A stretch of DNA of 64,000 bases from Rhizobium viscosum (GCF_014873945.1 NZ_JADBEC010000001.1:3241001-3305000), one strand, 5' to 3'; shown: positions 16,844-25,028, counted from the first letter of the stretch. Made by a program: numbers and translations. Notes: generated by a model not told the origin, from the sequence alone.

Positions 16844-17968
16844 TCAGGCGACCTTTTCGAGCGAAGGATAATCGATGTAGCCCTTTGCGTTGCCGCCGTA
16901 GAAGGTGGCCTGGTCCGGGGTGTTGAGCGGCAGGTTCTTTTCCAGGCGCTCGACGAGATCGGGATTGGCGATGAAAGGCTTGCCGAAGGCAACGAGATCG
17001 GCCGTGCCGGTTTCGACGGCTTCGATCGCCATATCTCTGACGTAGCCGTTATTGACCATCCAGGCAGCCTTGCCGTCGGCCTTCTCATAGGCAGCGCGCA
17101 GCGCAATGTAGTCGAAGGACGGGTTGTCGCCCTGGCGATAGTCGCGCTCGCCACCGGTCTGGCCTTCGATCACGTGGATATAGGCGAAGTCGTATTTGGC
17201 AAGGCCTTCAACGACATGCGTGAAGAGCACCTGCGGGTTGGAATCATAGGATTCGCCCGACGGAGTGACCGGCGAAATGCGGATTGCGGTGCGGCGGGCG
17301 CCGATTTCCTTGGTCACGGCTTCGACGACCTGGAAGGTGAAACGTGTGCGGTTTTCGATCGAGCCGCCATACTCGTCGGTGCGGTCGTTGACGCCGTCGC
17401 GCATGAACTGGTCGAGCAGATAGCCGTTGGCGGCGTGGATTTCGACGCCGTCGAAGCCGGCATCGATCGCCGCGCGGGCGGCCTTGCGATAATCCTCGAT
17501 GATCCCGGGGATTTCAGAGGCTTCGAGTGCGCGGGGCTCGGAGGTTTCGGTAAAGGCGCCGGTGCCGTCGGCGTTGACGAGGTAGGTCTTGGCCTTGGCG
17601 ACACGGTTGGTCGACGAGACCGGCTTGCCGCCGTTCGGCTGCAGTGCGGTGTGGGAGATGCGGCCGACATGCCACATCTGCACGACGATCTTGCCGCCTT
17701 CGGCATGAACGGCGTCCGTCACACGTTTCCAGCCATCAAGGGCTTCCTTGCTGTAGAGGCCGGGAACGTCAGCATAGCCTTGGCCCTGATGCGTGATGGC
17801 GGTCGCTTCGGTGATGATGAGGCCGGCCGTAGCGCGCTGGCGGTAATATTCGACGTTGAGATCGTTCGGGACTGCGCCCGGCGAGCGGTTACGGGTGAGC
17901 GGCGCCATGACGATATGGTTCTTGAGGGAAATATCGCCGACCTGCGTCGGCTGGAAAAGCTTGGCCAT
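16844..17968 (-). CDS. nemA: Old Yellow Enzyme family alkene reductase (NemA-like)
   Basis: A cytosolic FMN enzyme of 374 residues that reduces activated C=C bonds and nitro compounds with NADPH. The TIM barrel shows VMAPLTRNRS near the N terminus, VQMWHVGRISH (flavin contact), FDGVEIHAANGYLLDQF (the His-Asn substrate pair), NDRTDEYGGSIENRTRF, and LVAFGKPFIANPDLVERL for the phosphate of FMN. It is the last gene of an arsR-MFS-nemA operon. Such operons often respond to electrophiles through the regulator's cysteines. The symbol reflects the family rather than proof of N-ethylmaleimide as substrate. Confidence 0.88.
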   Translation of the reverse strand: MAKLFQPTQVGDISLKNHIVMAPLTRNRSPGAVPNDLNVEYYRQRATAGLIITEATAITHQGQGYADVPGLYSKEALDGWKRVTDAVHAEGGKIVVQMWHVGRISHTALQPNGGKPVSSTNRVAKAKTYLVNADGTGAFTETSEPRALEASEIPGIIEDYRKAARAAIDAGFDGVEIHAANGYLLDQFMRDGVNDRTDEYGGSIENRTRFTFQVVEAVTKEIGARRTAIRISPVTPSGESYDSNPQVLFTHVVEGLAKYDFAYIHVIEGQTGGERDYRQGDNPSFDYIALRAAYEKADGKAAWMVNNGYVRDMAIEAVETGTADLVAFGKPFIANPDLVERLEKNLPLNTPDQATFYGGNAKGYIDYPSLEKVA

Positions 17969-17992
17969 GGAAGGTCCTTTCTGCTTGGGGGA

Positions 17993-19159
17993 TCACTCGG
18001 CGGTAGCGGGGTTAGTCTGTGCCCGGCCGGAGAGATAGGTGAGCGCCGTCGCTCCGAGGCCGATCAGGGCCATGGCAGCTGCGGCGAGGGGAACATGGAC
18101 GAAGTCGAGACCGGCATTGATGACCATGCCGCCGACCCAGGCGCCCAGCGCATTGCCGGTGTTGAAGGCGCCGATATTGATGGTCGAGACGAGGTTTGGC
18201 GCATCCTTGCCGAAGCCGACGACACCGACCTGCAGAGCAGGGACCGCAGCGAAGGTTGCGGCAGCCCACAGGAAGAGCGTTATCTCGGCCGGGATAACGA
18301 AGCGGCTGGTGTAGAAAAAGACTGCGGAGGTGAGCGCGATCACAGCAAAGACGCTGGCGAGCGTGGCTCCAAGCCGCCAATCGGCCAGCTTGCCGCCGAT
18401 GAGATTGCCGACTGTCAGGCCGATGCCGATCAGGAACAGCGTCCAGGTGACGCCTTCCGGCGAGATGCCGGTGACATCACGCAACAGCGGGGCGATGTAG
18501 GTGAAGAGCGTGAACATCGAGGCCGCGAAGAAGATGGTCACTGAGAGCGCCATCCAGAGGCGGACGTTCTTCAATGCCGCGATCTCGCGCAGGATGTTGC
18601 TCTGCGTTTCCTGCTTGTCGCGCGGCAGGATGGCGATCAGGCCGGCAATGGTGACGACGCCGATGGCGGTAACGACCCAGAAGGTGGAGCGCCAGCCAAA
18701 AGCCTGGCCAATGGCGGTGCCGAGCGGCACGCCAAGCACGTTTGCGAGCGTCAGACCGGTGAACATCAGGGCGACGGCGCGGGCCTTGCGGTCTTCGCTG
18801 ACGAGATTGGCGGCAACGACCGAGCCGATGCCGAAGAAGGCGCCGTGGCAGAGTGCGGTGACGATACGGGCGATCATCAGCACCCAGTAATTGGGTGCGA
18901 TGGCGCAGAGCAGGTTACCGGCGATGAAGAAAGCCATCAGCATGATGAGCGTCGAGCGTCGCTTCAGCTTGGCGGTGGCGACCGCCATGATCGGCGCACC
19001 GAGCGCAACGGCCAGCGCATAACCCGTCACCAGCCAGCCAGCCTGGGGGATCGTCACAGAAAGATCGGCGGCGACTTCGGGCAGGAGGCCCATGATGACG
19101 AATTCGGTGGTGCCTATCGCAAATGAACTCAAGGCAAGGACGAGCAGGGCTAGGGGCAT
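17993..19159 (-). CDS. MFS transporter of the DHA1 (AraJ/YdhP-like) type
   Basis: A 388-residue protein with twelve membrane helices. The first helix ends in the family signature FAIGTTEFVIMGLLPEVAAD, and the loop after helix two has ATAKLKRRSTL. This resembles sugar- or drug-efflux proteins of the AraJ/YdhP group. It starts two bases beyond the end of the ArsR gene and precedes the ene reductase by 24 bases, so all three are cotranscribed. It probably exports a compound that the regulator senses. Confidence 0.85.
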   Translation of the reverse strand: MPLALLVLALSSFAIGTTEFVIMGLLPEVAADLSVTIPQAGWLVTGYALAVALGAPIMAVATAKLKRRSTLIMLMAFFIAGNLLCAIAPNYWVLMIARIVTALCHGAFFGIGSVVAANLVSEDRKARAVALMFTGLTLANVLGVPLGTAIGQAFGWRSTFWVVTAIGVVTIAGLIAILPRDKQETQSNILREIAALKNVRLWMALSVTIFFAASMFTLFTYIAPLLRDVTGISPEGVTWTLFLIGIGLTVGNLIGGKLADWRLGATLASVFAVIALTSAVFFYTSRFVIPAEITLFLWAAATFAAVPALQVGVVGFGKDAPNLVSTINIGAFNTGNALGAWVGGMVINAGLDFVHVPLAAAAMALIGLGATALTYLSGRAQTNPATAE

Positions 19160-19161
19160 GG

Positions 19162-19461
19162 TTACAGATCCTGCTTTAACTGTTGGAGGAAGGCGGCGAT
19201 CGTTTCTTCATTGCGCTTGTAGAAGATCCACTGGCCGACACGCTTGCTGGTAACGAGCCCGGCGCGGTGAAGGGTACCAAGATGGGCGGAAACTGTGGAC
19301 TGGGAAAGGCCGCAGCGTTCGAACTGGCTGGCGCAGACGCCCATTTCAAACGGGTGCTCCTGCGTCGGAAAGTGTTCTTCCGGGTTCTTCAGCCAGTTGA
19401 GGATGTCCATCCGGGCAGGGTTGGCCAGCGCCTTGAGAATCTCGTCTTTGTCCATCGTCAT
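19162..19461 (-). CDS. ArsR-family transcriptional regulator
   Basis: A 99-residue winged-helix protein with LANPARMDILNWLKNPEEHF, the recognition helix SQSTVSAHLGTLHRAGLV and the wing KRVGQWIFYKRNEE. Two cysteines lie in the loop before the recognition helix (GVCASQFERCGLSQ), a place where thiol- or electrophile-sensing members of the family carry their sensor residues. It is the first gene of the operon with the MFS and ene-reductase genes, so it probably represses its own operon. An in-frame ATG at 19455 is an alternative start. Confidence 0.85.
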   Translation of the reverse strand: MTMDKDEILKALANPARMDILNWLKNPEEHFPTQEHPFEMGVCASQFERCGLSQSTVSAHLGTLHRAGLVTSKRVGQWIFYKRNEETIAAFLQQLKQDL

Positions 19462-19483
19462 TCATCGAAGTATAAATCGGATT

Positions 19484-19515
19484 TTTTCGATATATGGATC
19501 GATGATTTTCGATAT
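19484..19515. promoter_or_regulatory. repeats upstream of the arsR-MFS-nemA operon
   Basis: TTTTCGATAT occurs twice as a direct repeat (19484-19493 and 19506-19515), 22 bases apart centre to centre, with GGATCGATGAT between. The spacing of two helical turns upstream of the ArsR start suggests an operator. This is inferred by pattern only. Confidence 0.38.
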
Positions 19516-19570
19516 GCAAATCACGGAGGCGTGAGCTGACGATTTTTCCGGTCAGCTTAAATTTTAAGCA

Positions 19571-19685
19571 AAAAAAGAGGGCCACCGGAAAACCAGGGCC
19601 CTTTTAAGTGTGAAGGTCAAAAACCTCCAGAGGGGAACAGCCAACGCGGTGGCACTGGGAGAGAAGCCACAAAATGCATCGGCTA
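19571..19685 (-). ncRNA. abcR: AbcR-type (alpha-r15) small RNA, downstream copy
   Basis: On minus the transcript would start near 19685 and end in the T-run at 19571-19577, about 115 nt. It forms a 5' hairpin GTGGC...GCCAC whose loop holds CTCTCCCAG (an anti-Shine-Dalgarno stretch typical of AbcR RNAs), a middle region with CTGGAGG and a short hairpin, and a GC-rich 3' terminator hairpin GGGCC...GGCCC followed by seven Ts. A second copy lies about 245 bases upstream. Tandem copies beside lsrB are what I recall for the AbcR1/AbcR2 loci of Sinorhizobium and Agrobacterium. These RNAs are Hfq-dependent silencers of ABC-transporter mRNAs. The 5' end is inferred from the promoter. Confidence 0.78.
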
Positions 19686-19690
19686 TGAGC

Positions 19691-19739
19691 GATATGGTGG
19701 TTCTTTGTGCAGCTTTCAATAGTCTTTTGTGCATGTCAG
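19691..19739 (-). promoter_or_regulatory. promoter and upstream activator box of the downstream abcR copy
   Basis: On minus: TTGAAA (19714-19719), 17 bases, CATATC (19691-19696). Farther upstream the box CTGACATGCACAAA (19726-19739) recurs before the other copy at the same distance. It falls at roughly -42 to -55, the usual place for a LysR activator, and LsrB/VtlR is the obvious candidate. Confidence 0.55.
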
Positions 19740-19814
19740 CTATGCGCTGCACAAAATTTTTCCGCACTGCGGTATCTGCCGATAAAAATTCAGGCAAAAA
19801 GCAAAAATCGGGCA

Positions 19815-19930
19815 AAAAAAGAGGGCCACCGGAAAACCAGGGCCCTTATAAGTGTGAAGGTCAAAAACCTCCAGAGGGGAACAGCTAATGCGGTGGAACT
19901 GGGAGGAAAAGCCACCGTGTGCATCAGCTA
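19815..19930 (-). ncRNA. abcR: AbcR-type (alpha-r15) small RNA, lsrB-proximal copy
   Basis: This copy matches the other over about 115 bases with few changes. The 5' hairpin loop reads TTTTCCTCCCAG, the middle CTGGAGGTTTTTGACCTTC stretch is identical, and the terminator hairpin is identical, ending in a T-run at 19814-19820. The main differences lie in the 5' loop and its closing stem, where target choice would be set. That agrees with two related but not fully redundant RNAs. Ends are inferred from promoter and terminator. Which copy corresponds to AbcR1 or AbcR2 cannot be settled from the sequence alone. Confidence 0.78.
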
Positions 19931-19935
19931 TGTGC

Positions 19936-19984
19936 GATATGGTGCTTTAATGAGCAAACAACAACCCTTTTTTGTGCATGTCAG
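19936..19984 (-). promoter_or_regulatory. promoter and upstream activator box of the lsrB-proximal abcR copy
   Basis: On minus: TTGTTG (19959-19964), 17 bases, CATATC (19936-19941), with CTGACATGCACAAA at 19971-19984. The distance from box to -10 is 35 bases, exactly as in the other copy, although the bases between have diverged. That points to selection on box and spacing. Confidence 0.55.
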
Positions 19985-20031
19985 TCATGCGTGGGTTGCA
20001 TGAATTGAAATTCGTTCCATAAAAGTGGAAA

Positions 20032-20928
20032 TCAGAAGTTCCAGTTGCGGGCCTTGCTGACGATGAAATCGCGGAAGGCTTTCAGCTTGGCGGCGTTCTT
20101 GATCTCGTCCGGATAGCAGAAATAGGTATCGAAGGAGGGGACGTCGGCATTGATCGCCAGCTGGATCAGACCAGGGTCGCGGCCGACGATATAATCCGGC
20201 AGGCAGGCGATGCCGATGCCGAGCAGGCAGGCGCGCTTGATCGAGGTCTGGCTGTTAATCTGCAGATGCGGAATGCGCTTATTGTCCGACGAACGGCCGG
20301 CGATTTCCAGCCAGTTCACGTCGAGCAGATAGTTCGGCGCCGGTTCGCCGAAAGTGATGATGCGGTGGTTGTCGAGATCCTCGATCGTCTGCGGTTCGCC
20401 GTGGCGGTTGATGTAGGAGGGGGCCGCGTAGACGTGCATATGCACGGTGAAGAGCTTGCGCTGGATGAGGTCCGACTGCTGCGGCTGGCGAAGGCGGATG
20501 GCACAATCGGCATGGCGCATGTTCACGTCCACTTCCTCGTTGTCGAGGATGAGCTGAATCTGGACGTCGGGATAGAGCTGCAGGAATTCCTGGATCTTGT
20601 CAGTCAGCCAGCCCTGGCCGAGGCCGACCGTCGTGGTGACGCGTAGCTTGCCGGACGGCGTTTCCGTCGTCTCGGTCAGCTGCATCTTCACGGTTTCGAG
20701 CTTCAGCAGCACGTCATGGGCCGTGCGGTAAAGCAACTCGCCCTGTTCGGTGAGGATCAGGCCGCGTGCGTGGCGGTGGAAGAGCTTGGTGCCCACATCC
20801 TGCTCCAGCGCGCTCACCTGACGGCTGATGGCCGACTGGGACAGATGCAGCTTGTCAGCCGCATGCGTAAACGATCCGGCTTCGGCAGCTGCGTGGAAAA
20901 TACGCAGCTTGTCCCAGTCCAACGGCAT
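20032..20928 (-). CDS. lsrB: LysR-family regulator LsrB (VtlR orthologue)
   Basis: A 298-residue protein. The DNA-binding domain reads WDKLRIFHAAAEAGSFTHAA, then DKLHLSQSAISRQVSALEQD, characteristic of rhizobial LsrB. The effector domain follows, with ASP-like cysteines further on (CAIR, CLLGIGIACLP) that could sense redox state. Known roles of LsrB in Sinorhizobium include oxidative stress, LPS and symbiosis; its Brucella/Agrobacterium orthologue VtlR activates an abcR gene. It follows trxB by 22 bases on the same strand, and the two abcR copies lie just downstream. ATG 20928 follows a run of Gs acting as ribosome site. Confidence 0.88.
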   Translation of the reverse strand: MPLDWDKLRIFHAAAEAGSFTHAADKLHLSQSAISRQVSALEQDVGTKLFHRHARGLILTEQGELLYRTAHDVLLKLETVKMQLTETTETPSGKLRVTTTVGLGQGWLTDKIQEFLQLYPDVQIQLILDNEEVDVNMRHADCAIRLRQPQQSDLIQRKLFTVHMHVYAAPSYINRHGEPQTIEDLDNHRIITFGEPAPNYLLDVNWLEIAGRSSDNKRIPHLQINSQTSIKRACLLGIGIACLPDYIVGRDPGLIQLAINADVPSFDTYFCYPDEIKNAAKLKAFRDFIVSKARNWNF

Positions 20929-20950
20929 TCCCCCACCCCTCATGCCACTG

Positions 20951-21925
20951 TTACTCCGCTGCTACGGCAACGGGCATGTGACCCGTCAGATAACGCTCTG
21001 CCTCGAGGGCGGCCATGCATCCCATGCCTGCGGCGGTAACCGCCTGGCGGAACGTATCATCCGTCACATCGCCTGCGGCATAGACTCCCTCCAGGCTGGT
21101 CGCAGTCGAATCCGGTGCGGTCCAGAGATAGCCATTATCCTTCAGCTTCAGCTTGCCCTTGAAAAGTTCGGTCGCCGGCGCGTGACCGATCGCCACGAAC
21201 ACGCCGTCAATGGCGACGTCGGCGACGGCGCCGGTGCGGGTGTCGCGCAGACGAGCACCGGAAACGGACGGCGGCATGGGGGGCTTTGCCGGCGTGCCCG
21301 TGATCTCGGCGACCTCGGTGTTCCAGAGAATCTTGACATTATCCTTGGAGAAGAGACGTTCCTGCAGGATTTTTTCCGCACGGAAGCTGTCGCGGCGGTG
21401 CACGACGGTGACCGACTTCGCGATATTGGAGAGATAAAGCGCCTCTTCGACGGCGCTGTTGCCGCCACCGACCACGATCACATCCTTGTTGCGATAGAAG
21501 AAGCCGTCGCAGGTGGCGCAGGCAGACACGCCGAAGCCCTGGAAATGCTGCTCGCTCTCGATACCGAGCCACTTGGCCTTGGCGCCGGTCGCAATAACAA
21601 GCGTATCGGCAGTCCAGACCTGGCCGCTATCGGTGCGGGCAACGAAGGGGCGCTGGTTGAGGTCGACTTCAGTCACGAGGTCGTTGACGATCTCGGCGCC
21701 GACATGCTGAGCCTGCTGCAGCATCTGGTCCATCAGCCAAGGACCCTGAATAGGATCGGCAAAGCCCGGATAGTTCTCGACATCGGTGGTGATCATGAGC
21801 TGGCCGCCCTGTTCCAGACCGGCGATCAAAACCGGTTTCAGCATGGCGCGCGCGGCATAGACCGCTGCCGTATAGCCGGCAGGTCCGGAACCGATAATGA
21901 GCACCTTGGTATGGCGGGCAGACAT
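20951..21925 (-). CDS. trxB: thioredoxin-disulfide reductase
   Basis: A 324-residue cytosolic FAD enzyme that reduces thioredoxin with NADPH. FAD binding: GSGPAGYTAAVYAARA at the N terminus and GVYAAGDVTDD near the C terminus. NADPH binding: VVGGGNSAVEEALYL and VHRRDSFRAEKI. The redox-active pair is Cys136/Cys139 in ACATCDGFF. Length and motifs are normal for the low-molecular-weight enzyme. It forms an operon with lsrB, joining a redox enzyme to a redox-linked regulator. Confidence 0.95.
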   Translation of the reverse strand: MSARHTKVLIIGSGPAGYTAAVYAARAMLKPVLIAGLEQGGQLMITTDVENYPGFADPIQGPWLMDQMLQQAQHVGAEIVNDLVTEVDLNQRPFVARTDSGQVWTADTLVIATGAKAKWLGIESEQHFQGFGVSACATCDGFFYRNKDVIVVGGGNSAVEEALYLSNIAKSVTVVHRRDSFRAEKILQERLFSKDNVKILWNTEVAEITGTPAKPPMPPSVSGARLRDTRTGAVADVAIDGVFVAIGHAPATELFKGKLKLKDNGYLWTAPDSTATSLEGVYAAGDVTDDTFRQAVTAAGMGCMAALEAERYLTGHMPVAVAAE

Positions 21926-22154
21926 GGAATTTCCTTTCGATAGCAGGATGCGGCGGCTAAGAGGCGAATAAGGCCGTTTCGCGATCCCTGCGCCATTTAT
22001 GAACGACCAATGCTTTTATTCAAGGGCAGCCTTGCATTACCAACAAGGCAAATGCGGGCGCCGTGCAAGATTCCGTCATCTCACTGAAACTTTCTTGCGT
22101 ATTCCGCCGCTTTATATAGAAGCTGCCCACGGGGAATTAAAGAAAGGCCTGGGC

Positions 22155-22622
22155 GTGGTTCGCGCTGAACTTGACGTTATCGACATAAAGATATTGCGGG
22201 AACTGCAGGCCGACGGCCGCATGACCAACGTGGAGCTTGCCGACAGGGTGGGAATTTCAGCGCCGCCCTGCCTGCGCCGGGTGCGCAAGCTCGAGGAGGC
22301 GGGTGTCATCGAAGGATATCACGCGATGTTGAACAGCCCGAAGCTTGGGCTTGATCTCGTCGCATTCTGCATGGTCGGCCTCAAGCATCAGTCCGAAGCC
22401 AACCTGAAGGCCTTTGCGGCCGCCACAGCCGAATGGCCGCTGGTGCGCCAGGCCTGGATGGTGTCCGGCGACAGCGATTTCCTGCTGCATTGCGTGGCCC
22501 AAAACCTCACCCGCTTCCAGGACTTCGTCATCGAGGTGCTGACGGCCAACGAACATGTCGATACCGTTCGCACCATGCTGACGATCCGGCAAGTGAAGAA
22601 GCTCGGGCTCGTCGAGCTGTAA
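22155..22622 (+). CDS. lrp: Lrp/AsnC-family transcriptional regulator
   Basis: A 155-residue protein. The helix-turn-helix is DIKILRELQADGRMTNVELA with VGISAPPCLRRVRKLEEAG, and the C-terminal RAM (ligand/oligomer) domain runs from about residue 70. The GTG at 22155 is chosen since homologues begin just before the AELDxIDxKIL segment and AAGAAAGG precedes it; the frame stays open to 21999 but the extension is not Lrp-like. It is divergent from trxB. The 229 bases between hold both promoters. Confidence 0.86.
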   Translation: MVRAELDVIDIKILRELQADGRMTNVELADRVGISAPPCLRRVRKLEEAGVIEGYHAMLNSPKLGLDLVAFCMVGLKHQSEANLKAFAAATAEWPLVRQAWMVSGDSDFLLHCVAQNLTRFQDFVIEVLTANEHVDTVRTMLTIRQVKKLGLVEL

Positions 22623-22623
22623 T

Positions 22624-23418
22624 CTAGCCCCGCCAGGCCTTGCGCAGCCAATCGGTATTGCCGATGCGGCGATACCATTTCTGTCCGCCACCTTCAAAAA
22701 CCTCGCTCATTTTCGGGCTGCCGGCAAAGACGACGATCTTGGCCTCCGGCGGCCGCTCGGGATCGCGCCAGAAGCTCCTGATGTGGCGGGGTACGCAGGC
22801 ATTCTTGAAGCTCACGCACCATTCACGCGGCCAATATTGCAGGTTTCCGTGCGCTGCCAGCTGCGCGCTTTGGAACTGCTGAGAAATCTCGTATTTGGAC
22901 ATGGCTGCCACCGGATCGGCGACATAAGAGTCGAGAATATAGGCGTGGGCACCGATTTCGTAGCGGAAGACCGAGCTGTTGCCGACCGATGCAAGGAATC
23001 GGTCGCGGGCAGGGGTGAGTTTGCGCAGCGGTTTTGCACGGAAGAGGTCGTCATCGCGGATGATGATGAACTTTCCCGGATGCTGGAAGAGCGGTTCCAG
23101 ATCATCGACGATGACGAGGTCGAGATCGAGGAAGAGGGCAATGCCCTTGAGGTCGGCAAGCTCGCGGCGGAAGAGCGCAAGCTTCTGCCAGCGGCGATCC
23201 TTGGAGCCGGCCGGCAGGCCGAGCTCGGGCAGTGGGAAGATTTCTATATCCTCGTCGAGGCCGGCGGTATTGTCGGTGAAGCAGACAAAGCGATGCGGGC
23301 GCTTCAGGTGTCGTTTGACGCCGCGGTAGAGATTGTTGACGTATTCGGCGCCGTAGAGCGTCCCCCATTTCATGCAGAGCACGTTGACCAGGTTTTCGTT
23401 GTCTTTTGCGGTCGACAT
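22624..23418 (-). CDS. glycosyltransferase, probable LPS core biosynthesis
   Basis: A 264-residue soluble protein of GT-A type. It contains CMKWGTLYGAEYVNNLYRGV near the start, FVCFTDNTAGL, then LFLDLDLVIVDDLEPLF where the DxD motif for nucleotide-sugar metal binding lies, and IGNTDWLRKAWRG at the end. The neighbours are lpsB and greA, the region where related rhizobia carry several LPS-core glycosyltransferases (lpsB-E). An LPS role is inferred from position. No signal or membrane segment is seen. Confidence 0.72.
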   Translation of the reverse strand: MSTAKDNENLVNVLCMKWGTLYGAEYVNNLYRGVKRHLKRPHRFVCFTDNTAGLDEDIEIFPLPELGLPAGSKDRRWQKLALFRRELADLKGIALFLDLDLVIVDDLEPLFQHPGKFIIIRDDDLFRAKPLRKLTPARDRFLASVGNSSVFRYEIGAHAYILDSYVADPVAAMSKYEISQQFQSAQLAAHGNLQYWPREWCVSFKNACVPRHIRSFWRDPERPPEAKIVVFAGSPKMSEVFEGGGQKWYRRIGNTDWLRKAWRG

Positions 23419-23470
23419 CTACGTGTCCCTACCTCCCTGATATGTCCGTTGCCGTGGTCTGATGAACGGC

Positions 23471-24520
23471 TTACGCGCCGAGAAGTTGCTGGTAAATCCG
23501 GCTGATCGCGGTTGCTTCCTTTTCCAGCGCGAAATTTTCCCGCACGTGCCGCAGAGCCGTTTCGCCCTGCACAATGGCGAAGGCAGGATCAGTCAGATAG
23601 GTGGCGATCGCCGCAGTCAGCGCCTTGCCGTCACCGGGGGACACGATGATGCCGTTCTCGCCGGGCACGATCATTTCGGCGTAAGCGCCGGCGTCAGAGG
23701 CCACGACGGCCGTTTTCGAAGCCATGGCCTCCAGCGGCGTCAGGCCGAAGCCTTCATTGCGGGAAGGGGCGACATAGAGTGTCAGGCGGCGATACCAGAC
23801 CTTGATGTCAGGCACTTCGCCAATGAAGACGATGCGGTCGGTCAGACCGGCTGCGGCGATATCGGCCTTCAGCTTGTCGGCGAATGCCGTGTGCTCCGGG
23901 GTGACGCGACCGGAAATGACAGCCGTCCAGCCCGGATGTTGCGGCAAGAGCGCGATCATCGCCTGCACGAAAAGATCGGTGCCTTTTTGATGGCGCACGC
24001 GGCCGAAACAGCCGACGAGATAGCTGCCGGGCAGTCCTGTGGCGGCGATCGTATCGTCAGCCCCCTCGGGCGGATGGAAAAGCGTGAGATCGACGCCGTG
24101 CTGGATGACCGTGTGCGGCACCTTGAGGAAGGAGCCGGAACGGCTGCTGGTGGCGATGACAGCATCCATCTGGCGGATCAGCCAGCGGGTGTAGGAGGTA
24201 TGGCGGCGCTGGGCAGCCGAGGTGAAGACGAGCTTCAGCGGCATGCGCAGCACGTGGCGCATGAGAATGCCGGCCGCCATCTCATTGTTGCGGCGCGCGT
24301 GCCAGACCCGGTGACGCCGTCTCGCGGGTGGACGCCAGAGGCCGGCAAGCTGCGGCCATTTCAGGCGCGGAAGTTCCGGCGGAAGGCCGGGGCCGAGAGC
24401 CGCGATCCTGATCCCCAGCCGGATCTGGCAAGGGATGAGCTGGACGATCGTCGACGTGACGCCGGAGAGCCGACGTTTCAGGTTGGGCGCGATGATCTCG
24501 ACGTCACGGATATCCGGCAA
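23471..24520 (-). CDS. lpsB: LPS core mannosyltransferase LpsB/LpcC
   Basis: A GT-B glycosyltransferase (GT4 family) of 349 residues. The N domain has EIIAPNLKRRLSGVTSTIVQ and VWHARRNNEMAAG. The C domain has GCFGRVRHQKGTDLF and the signature APSRNEGFGLTPLEAMASK with the E-x7-E motif that binds the sugar nucleotide. The sequence follows Sinorhizobium LpsB and Rhizobium LpcC, which add mannose to the inner LPS core. The start is odd: the only candidate is TTG 24520, 31 bases after greA, with a weak ribosome site, so the gene probably depends on translation or transcription of greA. Confidence 0.85.
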   Translation of the reverse strand: MPDIRDVEIIAPNLKRRLSGVTSTIVQLIPCQIRLGIRIAALGPGLPPELPRLKWPQLAGLWRPPARRRHRVWHARRNNEMAAGILMRHVLRMPLKLVFTSAAQRRHTSYTRWLIRQMDAVIATSSRSGSFLKVPHTVIQHGVDLTLFHPPEGADDTIAATGLPGSYLVGCFGRVRHQKGTDLFVQAMIALLPQHPGWTAVISGRVTPEHTAFADKLKADIAAAGLTDRIVFIGEVPDIKVWYRRLTLYVAPSRNEGFGLTPLEAMASKTAVVASDAGAYAEMIVPGENGIIVSPGDGKALTAAIATYLTDPAFAIVQGETALRHVRENFALEKEATAISRIYQQLLGA

Positions 24521-24551
24521 TGGCTGCTCTTGAAGAGGGGGGCGCGGGCGA

Positions 24552-25028
24552 TCAGCCCCAGGAAACGGAGAGGATTTCGTAGGCCTTCGAACCGCCCGGT
24601 GCGTTGACTTCGATGGAATCGCCGACTTCCTTGCCGATCAGCGCGCGGGCGATCGGGGAGGAGATGGAAATGCGGCCCTGCTTCACGTCGGCTTCCTGAT
24701 CGCCGACGATCTGATAGGTCTTTTCCTCTTCGGTGTCCTCGTCGACGAGCTTCACCTTGGCGCCGAACTTGATCTTGTCGCCCGACATCTTGGAGAGATC
24801 GATGACTTCGGCGCGCGCCGTCAGGTCTTCGAGCTCGGCAACGCGGCCTTCATTGTGGCTCTGCGCTTCCTTGGCGGCATGGTACTCGGCATTTTCCGAA
24901 AGGTCGCCATGGGCGCGCGCCTCCGCGATTGCCTCGATGATTCGCGGGCGCTCCTCCTGCTGACGCCAGCGCAGTTCTTCCTGCAGCTTGACGAAACCAC
25001 CCTGTGTCATCGGTACCTTATCAACCAT
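24552..25028 (-). CDS. greA: transcription elongation factor GreA
   Basis: A 158-residue protein with the N-terminal coiled coil (about 10-75) and its acidic tip ([17 protein letters not shown]), and the C-terminal FKBP-like domain ending [17 protein letters not shown]. GreA enters the RNA polymerase secondary channel and triggers cleavage of backtracked transcripts; the Asp and Glu of the DLSEN segment are the key residues. ATG 25028 follows GAGAAGGA. It is the probable first gene of a greA-lpsB transcript. Confidence 0.94.
   Translation of the reverse strand: MVDKVPMTQGGFVKLQEELRWRQQEERPRIIEAIAEARAHGDLSENAEYHAAKEAQSHNEGRVAELEDLTARAEVIDLSKMSGDKIKFGAKVKLVDEDTEEEKTYQIVGDQEADVKQGRISISSPIARALIGKEVGDSIEVNAPGGSKAYEILSVSWG

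Noticed and set aside
17174..18544. Open frame of 456 codons on plus, opposite the ene reductase and MFS genes
   Set aside because: Low-complexity Gly/Asp/Arg/Glu composition and no domain; both minus genes are well supported.
19562..19930. The 115-base direct repeats as insertion-sequence ends or a CRISPR-like array
   Set aside because: There are only two units with no transposase and no regular short spacers. Promoter, anti-SD loop and terminator features identify sRNA genes.
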